Below are positions 22,143-34,256 of a stretch of DNA of 64,000 nt, piece by piece. The position numbers and the translations under genes were made by a program. The notes below the pieces were generated by a model. That model ran no database searches, was not told where the DNA came from, and saw only the letters and a program-made list of their open reading frames with translations. The DNA is from Gnetum montanum (Eukaryota; Streptophyta; Gnetopsida; Gnetales; Gnetaceae). The first letter of the stretch is position 1. Each line of letters begins with the position of its first letter. Where the stretch lies: positions 77,467 to 141,466 of the forward strand of contig MNCI01037975.1 in assembly GCA_015680685.1 (NCBI GenBank), in the 5' to 3' direction.

Positions 22143-24114
22143 CTAGGATACTAGTTGACAAAGCTAAAAGTTGTTATAAATTGTTGCAGCCAAATTCAAT
22201 CCACCAATGGTTCACAATGCTTGATCTCTTCAATGAGTAATACCAAACCTATGAGAGAGTGTTTAATTTAAGAAAACAAATCCAAGGGTGGAATTAATGA
22301 AATGATGAACCTTTGGATATGACCTTGGATAGATACTATTCTCTACTACATAGATGTCCAGGCCATGGGTTTTGTCAAACAGAGCACCTTCTCAACATCA
22401 TAGATGGGCTTCATACTGAAACAAGAAAGACCTTTGGGATCTATTCTTGAGGATGACTATTTAAATTAAAAGCCCATTAGATACAAAGGCTAGTTAAATA
22501 GGTGTCAAAAGAAGAAGGAGACCTATGTAAAAGGGAGAGTGTTGAGGAATATAATTAGAACCTAACGCTTCAAACAAGAGAAGTCCATATGTATGATAAG
22601 GAAAAAGAGGAAGCTCTTGATGAGTTGATTTCACAACAGACCTTGTCAATACAAAACATATCTTTAAGATCAAAGCAAGGGTAGATAAGATGTGGGAGTT
22701 GATGAATGAAAAAGTTACAACCTACTTGAAAACCATAGTGGAGAGGGTAATGAAAAAAGAATTGAGTGATTAAAACAAGAAGAGAAAAGAAACAAAGAAA
22801 CAGTTAGGAACACTTATCAACAAAAAGGAAAAATAGCTACAATAGAAGAGGCTATAGACTCAACCACAGAAGAGGATGATGTATGTGACACTTGCCAATA
22901 TGACCATCCAAAGGGCTATTGCCCAATTATGTTACATCTACAAGAGTTTGGAGCTTTCTCTTTGAATCCCAAGTTTGTACAAAAGCTAATGCCTAGAAAA
23001 TTACCTTACCCCCAAGGTAATAATAAATAGTCCTATAATTAACCATACTATTTTAGTGGGACTTTTTATCAGCCTCAACACTACTATCAATTGCAATGGC
23101 AAAACCCACAATCATGGGGGATGCCATCAATAAATCAACAATACCCTTATTGCCAGCCAATCATGTATGACTACTATGTTCAATAACATGTTTCTCAAAA
23201 TAATTCTACTTCCTCTACCTTGAATCACTACTATCACTCTCCTATGTATCATCAACCAACAACATATCCTATGGGATCACCATATCAAACCTCTTATCCT
23301 CCATGACATCCTCAATATTCTCATACTTTCCTTGACCATATGTTACCACCAACAACATAGGAAAGATTGGCCAACATCAATGGAAGAATGTCACTTGTGC
23401 TGTGAACATACATGTAAATGATAATGTTAGTAGATCCCAACCATAATTTCAAAAATGTCCTTTCTTTAGGATAGTTTCCACACATGAGCACAAAACTCAT
23501 AGACCTACTAACTCATCAAAACTGGCATAAGGCTAGTCAGGTGCAACACCCGTCCTCATGTCTTTCAATCCTACACAAGAGCCAACACCCATTACCACTC
23601 TAATGCAAAACATAATAGATGAACCTATCCCTATGGAGAGACAGGCAATTCCATGCATTATTACTAATCAAGAAGAGTGCAATTTTGGATCGACCTTCTA
23701 GAATGTTAACACAATCATTACACCAATCCACAACAAATGGAAAAAGCAAGTGTGTGCACAAGAGAGAGTAGGGACCAAGATACCTAGTGGCCAAAAACTA
23801 ATAATATTCAATTGTCCAAAACATATATGGAACAACTTGAATAGCTAATGAAATCCTCTTCTAAGAAAATGACTCCAACTAAGGACCCAAAAACAAAAAT
23901 ATTAAGCCATGATCATACACTAATAGAGAAAGGAACTAAGGACTTAGATGATAAAAGTTCAATTACCATCATGATTACATGTGATGATAATCAAAACACT
24001 AAGTCATTCAGGATGGTAAGTAAGAAACCTCAAGTGTATGATCTAGGGGAACAAGGATGCATTTTTAGAATACTTGCCCATGAGTTCAGTCATGGGGGAG
24101 ATGCCTTATCTTAA
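22143..24114 (+). pseudogene. Copy C gag (3' three-quarters)
   Basis: Begins in mid-gag where copy B inserted, in register with copy B's own gag near 880. The zinc-knuckle motif at 22884-22923 is intact: CDTCQYDHPKGYC, spacing CX2CX3HX4C. Stops and shifts are frequent. As in B, protease and pol are missing, and gag passes to a tail reading YDLGEQGCIFRILAHEFSHG then GDALS (stop at 24112-24114), homologous to the end of pol in copy D. The last open stretch is 23848-24114. Confidence 0.8.
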
Positions 24115-24435
24115 TTTAAGAATTAATAAGTGCTTTTCAATTTTTTCTTTTACAATTCTCTTTTATTTATAATTTCTTGATATACCTTTTGACATTTTTT
24201 AATACATTTTTCCCATTCTTTTATACTCTTCAATTTCTTAATAATTTCGTACTCTCTTGACATTCTTCTAATTTTTTTCATGATTTTTCATTATTTTCAA
24301 TTTTTTCTTTCTTAATCTCTTTTACAATTTCTCATACTTCTCTTTTGTTTTACTTGTACATATGATTATGAATTGCTAATAAGATACACCAAGAATAATG
24401 AAATATGTAGTCCAATAAGGTGAAGATTTCCCTAT
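24115..24435 (+). repeat. Copy C spacer, first part
   Basis: T-rich non-coding spacer, matching the start of the spacer of copy E (39335-39664). It is interrupted at 24435 by copy D and resumes at 34257. The last five bases (CCTAT, 24431-24435) are the target-site duplication of D. Confidence 0.8.
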
Positions 24436-25221
24436 TGATGAGTGGCGAGGTATCCCTACACTTAACCATACGAATACGAGTGTAACACAAGTGATCCGAT
24501 TGAACTCTGTAGACTAAGTGCCTACATGCCTCATGGAACACATAAGGTTAATTATTCATTGTCTTCCCAGACTTGTATTTGTCACAGTGTATGGTTAAGT
24601 AAGTCTGAGGTATATGATTTTTATAGTCTTTCTATGTTTTATGTCCTATGCTATTGAGGTGAAGGTTTGAGAGACTAATTACTAACTCTAACTAACGAAC
24701 TAAGTCTAAATTAACCTAGCATTAGCATTCGTTCCCACTTACCATTCATACCTTGAACCAATGCAACCGTGGTTACCAAATGCTAGTTGTTGCTGGAATC
24801 ACCACGCGTAACACACATGCTCAAAGCAGTCGTACTGAGGCACTTAACTAGGAGAGAAGGGTTGAGAGAGATTTAATTCCTAATAAAGCATGTAAATGAT
24901 AAATAGTAAATAGTAATAAACAAATCCTAATTAGCCTATTCCATGCACTACAGGTTTATCCAAGAAGCTCGTCTTTATTTTCGTACACAAACTTGTGTTC
25001 AGGTACAATGTTTGCTCGAATAAAGATCCGTTCACTTAGGACTCCTACTACAAGCACATGGAAAATATTCTATCTCTGGAGTGATCAATCTGCCAGAGTT
25101 TCCCTACTGTCTAGCCTAGGATGAGGAAACAAGGGAGAGCCACCTCTTATTTATAGATATGATGGTGCACCGCGATATCGTGTACGTGATATCGTGGCCT
25201 ATACGATATCGCGTCCCATCA
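24436..25221 (-). repeat. Copy D 3' LTR
   Basis: 786 bp, TGATGAGTGG to GCGTCCCATCA. TATAAATA is on the minus strand at 25155-25148, with partly decayed GATATCG palindromes upstream. A minus-strand G-rich tract (AGTCATGGGGGTA, 25234-25222) is the polypurine tract. Confidence 0.9.
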
Positions 25222-25403
25222 TACCCCCATGACTAAATGAAAACTCGTCCTTGAGTTCCTTACAATAATATTGAGAAGGTATGGGATTATTGACTCAAAA
25301 TGAACTACTGGAATGACATGTGAATGGATCATCATTACAAGACTTGACAAAACTAGTGTTCATGACAACAAGAGTGAACACCTTATTACATTGACATCAG
25401 GCC

Positions 25404-25582
25404 TCATTTGGTAGTTGAGAAAGAGAGAGAAAAAGAAGTTTTGCTACTACCATTGCCAAGATTGTGCCTTTCATTGTCCATCCAGAAGCGCACCACCGAT
25501 CTTGCTCCTTGCATAGTTGCTTCAGTGTTGCTCCATTCCAAGTGTTCCTTCCAGATCCCCTCCATTATTGTATGATCGTCAT
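25404..25582 (-). pseudogene. Copy D third ORF, severely shortened
   Basis: Only about 60 codons follow the ATG at 25582-25580, ending at 25404, compared with about 900 codons' worth of sequence in copies E, F and G. The ATG abuts a splice-acceptor-like TGTGTGCAG. The open frame at 25592-25404 runs through this acceptor, so the deletion has removed the bulk of the protein. Confidence 0.55.
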
Positions 25583-25642
25583 CTGCACACACAACACAGT
25601 CTTATATTAGCAAGGCTAAATGAATCATCATGTAATTGATAC
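25583..25642 (-). other. Copy D mini-intron before the third ORF
   Basis: The minus strand has GCAAG|GTATCAATT, then 60 nt later GTGTGCAG|ATG. Confidence 0.6.
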
Positions 25643-26945
25643 CTTGCTTCGATGTAAGTCCATTGGCTAGGTTGTGGTGTGGCTAATTGTGGATCTGGAG
25701 ATATAATATTCATGACTACTGAAGGTGTAGGGGTTAGGAAAAAATTGAAAAAATTAGGCCCCCATACCCCCAAGACTAATCGCGAACCTCTGGTAACGTT
25801 AAAATGGAGAAAGAAAAAGGAACAAGAAAGATGAAGAAAAAGGGACAACTATAGCATTGATGAAATGGATGTCAAGAAGGAAATGAATAAAATAAAATTA
25901 ATTACAAAAATATTAGGGAAAACAAGTTAACAGGTGCACCAAATAAGAATGTCAATGGGTCCTCGCCAAAGTAGGCTAATGCCCTTAATGCCTTGACAAA
26001 CCCACATTCAAAGAGTCTGTAGGCTCTGGGAATGTCATGTGGAACAAGAGTTAAAGTCTTAACTGCAAGAATTTACCTAAAAGAAAATAATGCATCTACC
26101 AAGATATACACTAGTGATGCAACCGATAATGAGGTGAACAATAGAGAGTAGGGTGGAGAGAAGAGAATGGAATGGAATCCCAAAGACAAGGTAGTGTACA
26201 GCCCCATGTGGATTTCATGATTAATGTGACTTGGTAAATCTCATTCCAACTCTGGCCTCAAACCAACCACATCCAGTGACTTTGCATCAATGCATTTAGC
26301 TAATCCATCCCCTTGAATAACAAGAATGCTTCCCCCAAGAGCCACCACCATTCCAACAAAACAAATGAGGAGAGAATGGGAAGCGAGAAGGGCCTTAGTT
26401 AGAGGGAACTTTTTTAGTTCCATAACTGGTGCTTGTAGCCCAAGTTTATTTCGTCTAAGGGATGTGCTTTGAATTCTCACCCTTTTTTTTTGTTTTGTGT
26501 TTTTACGCTTGAGAACCACACCATGCAAAGACTTCTTATTTTTATTTTCTCAGCTTCCAATAATTGGGTAACGTCATAATGGTAAGAAAACTCAAGAAGA
26601 ACACATCCAAGCACCCAAGAGAATGGTCAACACAAATGCATCAAGTTCCCTTGAAGTCACACCCTTTTCAATCCTTGAGTCCTTCCTTAGTTTGAGAAAT
26701 GCCCAGTCACCAATTCATTAATAGCTCTTGTTTAGAAAGGGAATGTACATTAGCAAGCTGAGAGAGACCATAGAAACTAGTGGATGGATGGATGAAGTGA
26801 ACTCATTGCCTGCCATATCAAAAGAAACATACCTTAGTATCAACATCATGACTTAAAGGTAAAAACCAAACATTAGCAATCAATATGAACACAGTTCATA
26901 CCATCATGAAGAACACTTATTGGGTGACAAACTTACATGGTGGAC

Positions 26946-26976
<31 letters not shown>

Positions 26977-27079
26977 AAAATAAAAAAGTATAACAATGTT
27001 GTAAAAAAAAAGAAAAGTTAAAGAAATTTTTAAAACAAAAGTGTGCAAAAAAATCAAAAAGACTGAGGGCCTCCAATGA
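25643..27079 (-). repeat. Copy D spacer between pol and the third ORF
   Basis: Non-coding. It holds a G-run near 25733-25760 on the minus strand, the conserved block at 25953-25975 (GTCCTCGCCAAAGTAGGC on plus) and an (AC)12 microsatellite at 26946-26970. No clear internal TATA box is seen, unlike A, E, F and G. The 95-codon frame at 26241-26528 has no counterpart in the other copies. Confidence 0.65.
26946..26970. repeat. (AC)n microsatellite
   Basis: About 12 uninterrupted AC units in the spacer of copy D. Confidence 0.95.
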
Positions 27080-28170
27080 TCAGCATAGGTGGCCATCTCC
27101 CCCATGACTGAATTGCAAGGGGGAGATCCGAAATCGAGAGCGAGGTTGCCCCCTAGTAGAGGTGTAATTTGTACTGGCTATTTTTGATTCACGGAAAGGA
27201 TTTGTTTTTTGTACATTAACCAATAACCTTTTATCCAGGATGTTAGGCTTGTATATCATCATGCCTCCAAATGGGAAGGTTGTATGAATAATATAGGGTC
27301 CTTCCCATAATGTTTGAAGTTTTCTACGTTGTGGTACATGCATGGGATTCTAGTAAAGGACCTTGTCTCCTAGTTGGTACCTAAACCTTCAAATTCTTAA
27401 GTCATAATTTTGTTTACTATGTGCCTTGTGCAACTCATTTAACGATAGTGCAACCAATCTATTCTCATCTATGACATTCAAAGTTGCCAACCATTTTTTT
27501 TGTGCTAGGTCGAGGTCCAGGTGAAGGTCGTAAGCCATGGATAGTGTACGGAGCTCATTTTGTATAGGGAGCTTTGGTAGTTTTCCATACACTAACTCAT
27601 AGGAAGAATATCCTATAGGAAGTTTCCATGTTGAGGGGTATGCCTAGAGAGTGTCGTTCAATTTCATGCTCCATTCTCACCTAAATTTGCTAATCGTTCT
27701 CATTAATATTCTTGTTATCTCCTAGTCAGTAACATCGGCTTGGCCATTAGCTTAGGGGTGGTAAGGTGTGATCAATTTATGCTCAACCCCTAAGCGTTGC
27801 ACCCATAAAATGTGTTACATTATAAGAGATGAGTGCACACGGCACACCAAACCTATTTATGATTTGTTGTTGTACAAATCGTGCAGCCATGGATGATGTG
27901 TAGTTTGTTACTACGGCTACTTCAGCCCATTTGGTTAAATAATCAATAGCAACAATGATATATGCTTCTCCATTGGACATCGATGTAATAGGTCCCATGA
28001 AATCTATTCCCCAGATATCGAAGGGTTCCAAAGGCTGAATCCATTATTGTAGACCCTCCATTCTAGCAGTCATTCTACCATCACGTTGGCAGCATTCACA
28101 GGATTGGAAAAAATGATGGGCATCCTAAAATAGTGTTGGCCAATAATATCTTGCAAGAAGGACCTTGGTA
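27080..28170 (-). pseudogene. Copy D integrase
   Basis: The integrase joins element cDNA to chromosomal DNA. The core on the minus strand (28031-27783) reads [20 protein letters not shown] and [13 protein letters not shown], keeping the first catalytic Asp. The second Asp is lost ([10 protein letters not shown] where ISDNGTHF is usual), and the Glu region reads ANGQADVTD with Asp in place of Glu, followed by a stop. The C-terminal part continues as YGKLPKLPIQNELRTLSMAY (27592-27389) and KLQTLWEGPYIIHTTFPFGG (27343-27080), the usual GPY/F module. It ends FSHGGDGHLC. Stops and shifts divide it; it is inactive. An Athila assignment fits but I cannot run a phylogeny. Confidence 0.85.
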
Positions 28171-28502
28171 GCCATTCGTCTCCCAGCATAGTGACCCCCA
28201 CAGGGGCCCTCATGAGCATCCTGGAGAACTTTTAATTGATCCTTATTGGGCACACACCATCGAACCAAGCCATTACAATAGACTTTATAGAGTTGTCCCT
28301 TGATTTCCCTAAAGTACTTGGTTTTGTGAAGAAACTATTTTTTCTTCCTAAAGTCCAACCCCTATGGTATTTTTTGGGAAATGAGATAAGTAAGAATGCT
28401 ACTATAGCAATTTATTTTCATGGGTTGATTATTCACTACACCAGCAAAGAGGGTTTCATCAGGAAAATGATCAGATACGGCATATTCATCCTCTTTGTTG
28501 TC

Positions 28503-28800
28503 CTAGTGCAATCGAGATAAGTGGTCTACAACTACATTCTTGGTGCCTTTGCGATCTACTATTGTTAAATCAAACTCTTGAAGAATTACCAACCAACGTA
28601 TGATACGTGGACTAACCATTGGCTTGTTCATAAGGAACCTAATTGCACTATGATTTGTATGGATGTATACTTTATAGCCCAATACATAGTGCCTAAATTT
28701 GTCTAGTGCAAACACTACAACCATTAATTCCTTTTTCATAGTCGTGTAGTTGAGTTGTGCACTGGTAATACTCTTACTGGCACAGTGGATGTAATAAGGT
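28503..28800 (-). pseudogene. Copy D RNase H
   Basis: The minus-strand stretch KKELMVVVFALDKFRHYVLG, YKVYIHTNHSAIRFLMNKP and VDRKGTKNVVVDHLSRL is the RNase H domain that follows reverse transcriptase and degrades the RNA strand of the hybrid. The usual TDH is TNH here (one G to A change). The late catalytic Asp in VVDHLSRL remains. Confidence 0.85.
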
Positions 28801-29231
28801 CATTTTTTTTCATCTAATTATGTCAATACAACTCCTAAGGGATAATTAGATGCATCATTCATGATATGGAATGGCCTGGACCAGTCAGGGGCTTGTAGAA
28901 TGGGAGTTTCCACAAGCCTCTGTTTGAGAGTTTTGAATGCTCATTCACATTCTGTGGTCCATTTGAATGGTGCATCTTTTTTCGTTAATTCCACCAACGG
29001 CTTGGCAATTTTGGAGAATTTCTCAATAAATCTCCTGTACTAGCTAGTGTGTCCAAGGAATGACCAAATATCTTTGATAGTTTCTGGTTGTTGGGTAATT
29101 CCTTGGATGTATTTAATTTTTTTTGGATCCACCTCTATTCCTGATTGTGAAATTTTATGCCCCAGTACTACGCCCTCTTGAACCATTAAATGGCTTTTTT
29201 ACTAGTTGAGCTTTAGGTTAATTTCAACACA

Positions 29232-29965
29232 TCATTTCAATACTTTCTCTAACCATTCGAGGGCTTGATCAAAGCTCGTCCCATAAGTGGAGAAGTCGTC
29301 CATAAAGAATTCTACTCCGTTACCTATTTGTTGTTGAAATATGCTTAGAACTAATTCTTGGACTATGGCAAGGGCATTGCACAAGCCAAAAGGCATTTTT
29401 TTGTATGCAAACGTTCCCCAAGGATTGGTGAATGTTGTTTTGGCTTGGTCTTCTGGGGCGATTCGTATTTGGTTGTACCCACTATACCCATCCAAAAAAC
29501 TGTAGTAGCGATGCCCTGCTATAGTGTCTAAGACTTGGTCAACAAATGGCAATGGGAAGTGATCTTTGAATGTTGCCATATTCAATAGCCTAAAGTCTAT
29601 ACATACCCTCCATTTTCCTCATTTTTTGGTATGATTACAAGAGGACTAACCCATTCGCTATTAGCAATGGGGTAAATGAACCCAGCCTTGAGAAGTTTCT
29701 CTATCTCCTCTTTCACTATTTGTTTTAACTTCGGGTTCAATTGCCTCTACGATTGTTTGCGAGGCTTCATCGAGGGGTCCATGTAAATCCTATGCTGGCA
29801 TATCCTAGGATCTATTCCAGTTAGTTTAGGGTATGACCAAGAAAAGATTGTTAACCACTTATTTATCACCTTCAACAAACTCTCTTTTTTCTTGGGGGCA
29901 AGCTTTGCATTGATAATTATCAATTTTTCATTTTTAAGGGTCATGTATTCCAAACCAGTAAGCAA
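29232..29965 (-). pseudogene. Copy D reverse transcriptase
   Basis: The N-terminal part (29965-29747) contains SYPKLTGIDPRICQHRIYMD. After a break, 29585-29232 gives FKDHFPLPFVDQVLDTIAGH, YYSFLDGYSGYNQIRIAPED, TFAYKKMPFGLCNA and the catalytic FMDDFSTYG. FLDGYSGYNQI plus FMDD is characteristic of the Athila branch. The two parts are separated by a frameshift, and ALAIVQELV replaces the usual APATFQRC. The thumb continues down to about 28800 with stops. Confidence 0.88.
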
Positions 29966-30337
29966 TGGTTTTAAATCTAGGGGCTCTTATTTAAACTTCT
30001 TAGGAATCTCCAACTTCCCCCAGTTAATGTTTTTAGGGTTAAGGGCTGGAAGCTGGCCATGGACCTGCTCAAGTGCATCCATGCTTTCAACGTAAGTACT
30101 CATTATTCCCTCAGTCAGTTCCATGCATGTCATTGAATTATTCTCTTGGTCATGCATTAGCCATTGGGTGTTTTCTTGTCATGTGGCTGCTGCATATAGG
30201 CACTTTTGTATGTCGATGTCTTGTGCACACCGATTGCATACAGGCAATGTTAAACTCCGCATTACCCATGATTTCTACATGCAATGGCACCCTGTGTCAC
30301 TATATGCGATGCATGGAACTTTCTTCCTCTCAATCTT

Positions 30338-30790
30338 TCAAAAGGTATTTTTCTTGGATATTTCTAAGGAAAGATTGTCAATTCCTAGGCATGTGTCTAC
30401 TATGCTCAACCATGCCCTTCCCATTATTATTGAGAAGTCCCCTTTGTCATTGTTTATTTGGATTACCAGGAAATCAGCGAGGTATGACCAACCACCTACA
30501 GTGGTGATAATGTCCTCAACCTGTCCCAAAGGAATAGTGATGGACTAGCTAGCCAACTCTAAGCGAATATTTCTCTTCTTGAGTGAAGGCAGGTTCCAGG
30601 TTTTATAGAATTCTTGTGAAATTAAGTTGACTCCGGAGCCTGAGTCAAGAAGAGCCTTATGAGGTTCATTCCCAGTGACTTGGAGATAAATTAGGAGGCT
30701 TCCCAAATCAGATAATTTCTTGGGAAGGTGGCCTACCTTAATCCATTTAGTAACAGTATGTGTTAACATAATCGTGTGCATTGGCCTCAA
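30338..30790 (-). pseudogene. Copy D aspartic protease
   Basis: The protease cuts the gag-pol polyprotein. The active site is readable on the minus strand at 30654-30629 (KALLDSGSGVNLIS), preceded by GSLLIYLQVTGNEPH and followed by EFYKTWNLPSLKKRNIRLEL. The second half, in another frame after a stop near 30546, has VGGWSYLADFLVI and IIMGRAWLSIVDT, matching the protease relic of copy E. Confidence 0.82.
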
Positions 30791-33283
30791 TTTCTAGGTT
30801 GAAGGGGGTCTTGAAATCTTATTTGGTATAGAGGTGTTTAGATGTTCAACTGCTTGTGAAGGCAAGGGCCTGGTTGGATTGTTGATCCTAGAGAAAGGTC
30901 TTTTTGGCATATGATTGTTATAACCAACTGAGAATTGAGGATTGGGAGCCCTCATGATATTGATTTATTGTGGTTGAGTGGGAATTACCTTGGGCCTTGG
31001 AGAAATTGGTGGTGGAGCTACTAGCGTAAGAGATGTGGATGAATTTGGAGGATAGTATGGGCATGGAGCATCTCCCAAAGGAGAAGGAGTTCTAAAATAC
31101 TCCTAAAATCGGTAGTAACATGGTGGGGTTATGTGACCCATAGAGTTATTTGGAGAAATTGGCTGCTACACATAATAGCCTTAAAGATCAAGTTGCTGGT
31201 AAGGGTACTGTTCTGTCGACGATGGCATCCCCCATGACTGTGGGTATTACCACTGCTGATGTTGTCCGATGGGTTGTGGTTGAGTTCCACTTGGATAGTA
31301 CATTAATGGTTGGTGGAACTGCCTTGGGGTACCTTGAGGATAAGGTAACCTTTAGGGTGTTTGCCATTTGTTGAGTCTCGGGTTGAGTGCATACACCCTA
31401 GACTCTTGTAGATGTGAGATGATTGGACAACATCCCTTAGGATGGTCATAGTGGCGGATCTCACATCCACTGTCATCGTCTGTGTCTGAATCCACAACCT
31501 CATTAGAGATAGTAATTTTCCCCTTACCCTTGTTATGTGCAGGGCCTAAATCTCACCTCTTTTTCTTATCTTTGTCACTACTTCATTCCTCCTTATAATC
31601 CTCTATGATTTTCAAGATAGTTTCAATTCTAGAGTCTAAGGAATCCCACAATTGATCCACCTTAGCCGATACTTTTGTTGTTATTTTTTAAATCGGCAAG
31701 TTTTTTCTATTCACCAACTCTTTGAGTGGTGACTCATCCTCCTCATCACAAAATTTCACTCCCTTGTTCTGAAGCGAAGGATCACGATTGTATTCTTCTA
31801 CACTTTCTCTTTTTCATAGTTCTCCTTCTTCTTTGGCTACTTGCTCCAACAAGCACTGTATTTCATGGGCTCTAAGTTCTGATAGTCTCCCTTGGGCATA
31901 AGTCCCAAGGGTTCTTCTAGTCTCATGCCTTAGCCCATTTACGATGTGGCAGAGTTGATCCCGCTATGCGTAACCATGGCCTAGGCAACGATGTAGCAAT
32001 GTGTAGTAGTAGCCCATGGCAGCATCCAAGGGTTCATGAGTACCTTGCTTCCATCCTTGGATCTGCTTATGCAAGTTAGACACTCTGGAGTACATTTGAT
32101 ATTTATCGTTGAAGAGTTCTAACATTGTACTTCACCTACTAATGGTTTTCGGTTCTAAGGACCGATACCAACTCTCTGCTTCCTTGATGAGTGTCCTAGG
32201 AAACAACTTTAATTTCTGCCACTCATTTTCTATGTTTTTCAAGGCACAGGCATCATGAAATTCCTGTAAATGATTTTGCATATCTACATTGTATCCCCCT
32301 TCGAAGCGTGGGATATTATTCATGTCTAAATGCTTGATCCAACTATCTTTTAAATGCCTTGTGTGTATTCTTACAGCCTCTATTATATCTAACATACTTC
32401 GGGTGGCAAGTAGGGGTTCTTCATGATCATCTCTTTGATGACATCTATGATTTCTTCGTTGTTCCCTACTTTCCCTTTGTTCATGCCCTTGTCCTCTCTC
32501 TCGACTCTCTTGTCAAGGTCTCTCATTCTATCTACCTCTATCCTCACCATTATGCTCATGATGGCTACACCTTGATGTGGAAGGAGAGCGTGAGTGATGT
32601 GAAGAAGGGAAAGAAGAAGGAGAACCATCACCATGATGATGTTTCTTGCCTTCTCCTCTGTGGCTTTAGTCCCAATCGTGGTGACGATCTGAGTGCCCGT
32701 CCTTGTTATATGTTGTTGTTCCCTCAGTGAATAGTTGGTGTTCATGGGGATCATAACCAGGATTATGTATCATGGAGCATAGGTTCTGATACCCCACCTC
32801 CTCACTATCATTAGGAGGGGGAACATCTTTTGATAGAGAACCCATTATAAGTTGTTCACCATCTCCCATTTCACTTAGGACGTGCGGGACCTCTTTGCCC
32901 TTCAACAGTGTATGTTGGCTATCCTGCCTTAAGTCCCTCATATGTTGTAAAGCTATGGGATGGTAATCCCTTGTGTCAAAATTGCCTATAACATATTTAG
33001 CATAGAGTTGTGTCATGCCTATCTATGCCAAAGCATAGAGGAGCATGTTGGGGATTGCATAATCCAAAGGTAATACTATGTTACCTTGTAAATCTCTCCA
33101 GTGCATTTGTTCATCCTGATGAAGGATAAAATTAAAATTAGGTATATACTCATCGAGATGAGTATATGTCACCCTATATTATTGAGGAACCTGCAGATTT
33201 AGGTTATGTGTTTTTCATTGTCGACTATTCTTTGTATTATCCCTAGGTGGTGTATTGCTCTTGTGAGAAGAAGAAGAAGACAT
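30791..33283 (-). pseudogene. Copy D gag
   Basis: Starts at an ATG at 33283 (MSSSSSHKSNTPPRDN). The open piece 33016-32666 is a linker. The gag domain starts at about 32395 (LDMNNIPRFEGGYNVDMQNH, LQEFHDACALKNIENEWQKL, AESWYRSLEP). Further down the zinc-knuckle-like motif at 31467-31427 reads CEIRHYDHPKGCC, with the second Cys changed to Arg. It ends in a Pro/Gln/Tyr-rich tail before the protease. Many stops and shifts. Confidence 0.85.
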
Positions 33284-33407
33284 TGTGTCTTATCGGTGTG
33301 CTATTTAACCATTATATAATTTTTCTGTTTAATTAATCCTAAGGTTCGTTTAAGCTCCCAACAATGTGAATGATCTCTTATGTTCTACTTAGCACACAAA
33401 CACTTAG

Positions 33408-33425
33408 TCCCCAGCAATGGCACCA
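33408..33425 (-). other. Copy D primer binding site (tRNA-Asp type)
   Basis: The minus strand reads TGGTGCCATTGCTGGGGA one base from the LTR: 15 of 18 positions match the tRNA-Asp complement and the rest are transitions. Confidence 0.88.
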
Positions 33426-33426
33426 A

Positions 33427-34251
33427 TGATGAATGGCAAGGTACCCCTACACTCAACCATATGAATACAAGCGTAACAGGCGTGATTCGGTCAAACTCCG
33501 TAGACTAAGTGCCTACACGTCTCATGGAACACTTAAGGTTAATTATTTGTTGTCTTCCCAAACTTACTTGTATTTGTCACGGTGTATGGTTAAGTAAGTC
33601 TGAGGTATATGATTTTTATAGTCTTTTTATGTTTTATCTCCTATGCTATTGAGGTGAAGGGTTGAGAGACTAATTACTAACTCTAACTAATGAACTAAGT
33701 CTAAATTAACCTAGCATCAGCATCCGTTTCCACTTATTGTTCATACCCTGAACCAATGCAACCGTGGTTACCAAACGCTAGTCGTTGCTGGGATCACCAT
33801 GCGTAACGCACATGCTCGAAGCGGTCGTACTGAGGCACTTAACTAGGAGAGAAGGGTTGAGAGAGATTTAATTCCTAATAAAGCATGTAAATGATAAACA
33901 GTAAATGAAAATAAATAAATCCTAATTAGCCTATTCCATGCACTACAGGTTTATCCAAGAAGCTCGTCTTTATTTTCGTACACAAACTTGTGTTCAGGTA
34001 CAATGTTTGCTCGAATAAAGGTCCGTTCACTTTAGGACTCCTACTGCGGGCACATGGAAAATATTCTATCTTTGGAGTGATCAATCTGCCTGAGTTTCCC
34101 TACTATCTAGCCTAGGATGAGGAAACAAGGGAGAGCTGCCTCTTATTTATAGATATGACGGTGCACCGTGATATCGCGTACGCGATATCGCGGGGGACGA
34201 CGCGATATCTCAACGGCCGCAATATCGCGTACGCGATATCGCGTCCCTTCA
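33427..34251 (-). repeat. Copy D 5' LTR
   Basis: 825 bp, TGATGAATGG to CGTCCCTTCA. TATAAATA is on the minus strand at 34151-34144. Upstream of it are a perfect 20-bp palindrome GATATCGCGTACGCGATATC (34170-34189) and a one-mismatch second copy (34221-34240), unusually CpG-rich for this window. CCTAT at 34252-34256 is the right target-site duplication. Confidence 0.92.
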
Positions 34252-34256
34252 CCTAT

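Larger units (their letters stand above)
24436..34251 (-). mobile_element. Copy D: full-length Athila-type LTR retrotransposon
   Basis: The most complete Athila copy, 9.8 kb, minus strand: 5' LTR 33427-34251, primer site, gag, protease, reverse transcriptase, RNase H, integrase, spacer, shortened third ORF, polypurine tract, 3' LTR 24436-25221. It is flanked by CCTAT (24431-24435 and 34252-34256). Removing it restores GATTTCCCTATGTTATCAAG, which matches the uninterrupted GATTTATCTATGTTATCAAG of copy E near 39657. Confidence 0.92.

Noticed and set aside
30073-30548. Two long plus-strand frames (141-144 codons)
   Set aside because: They are antisense shadows of the minus-strand protease region of copy D.
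32359-32730. 123-codon plus-strand frame
   Set aside because: Antisense of copy D gag; composition follows the gag codons.
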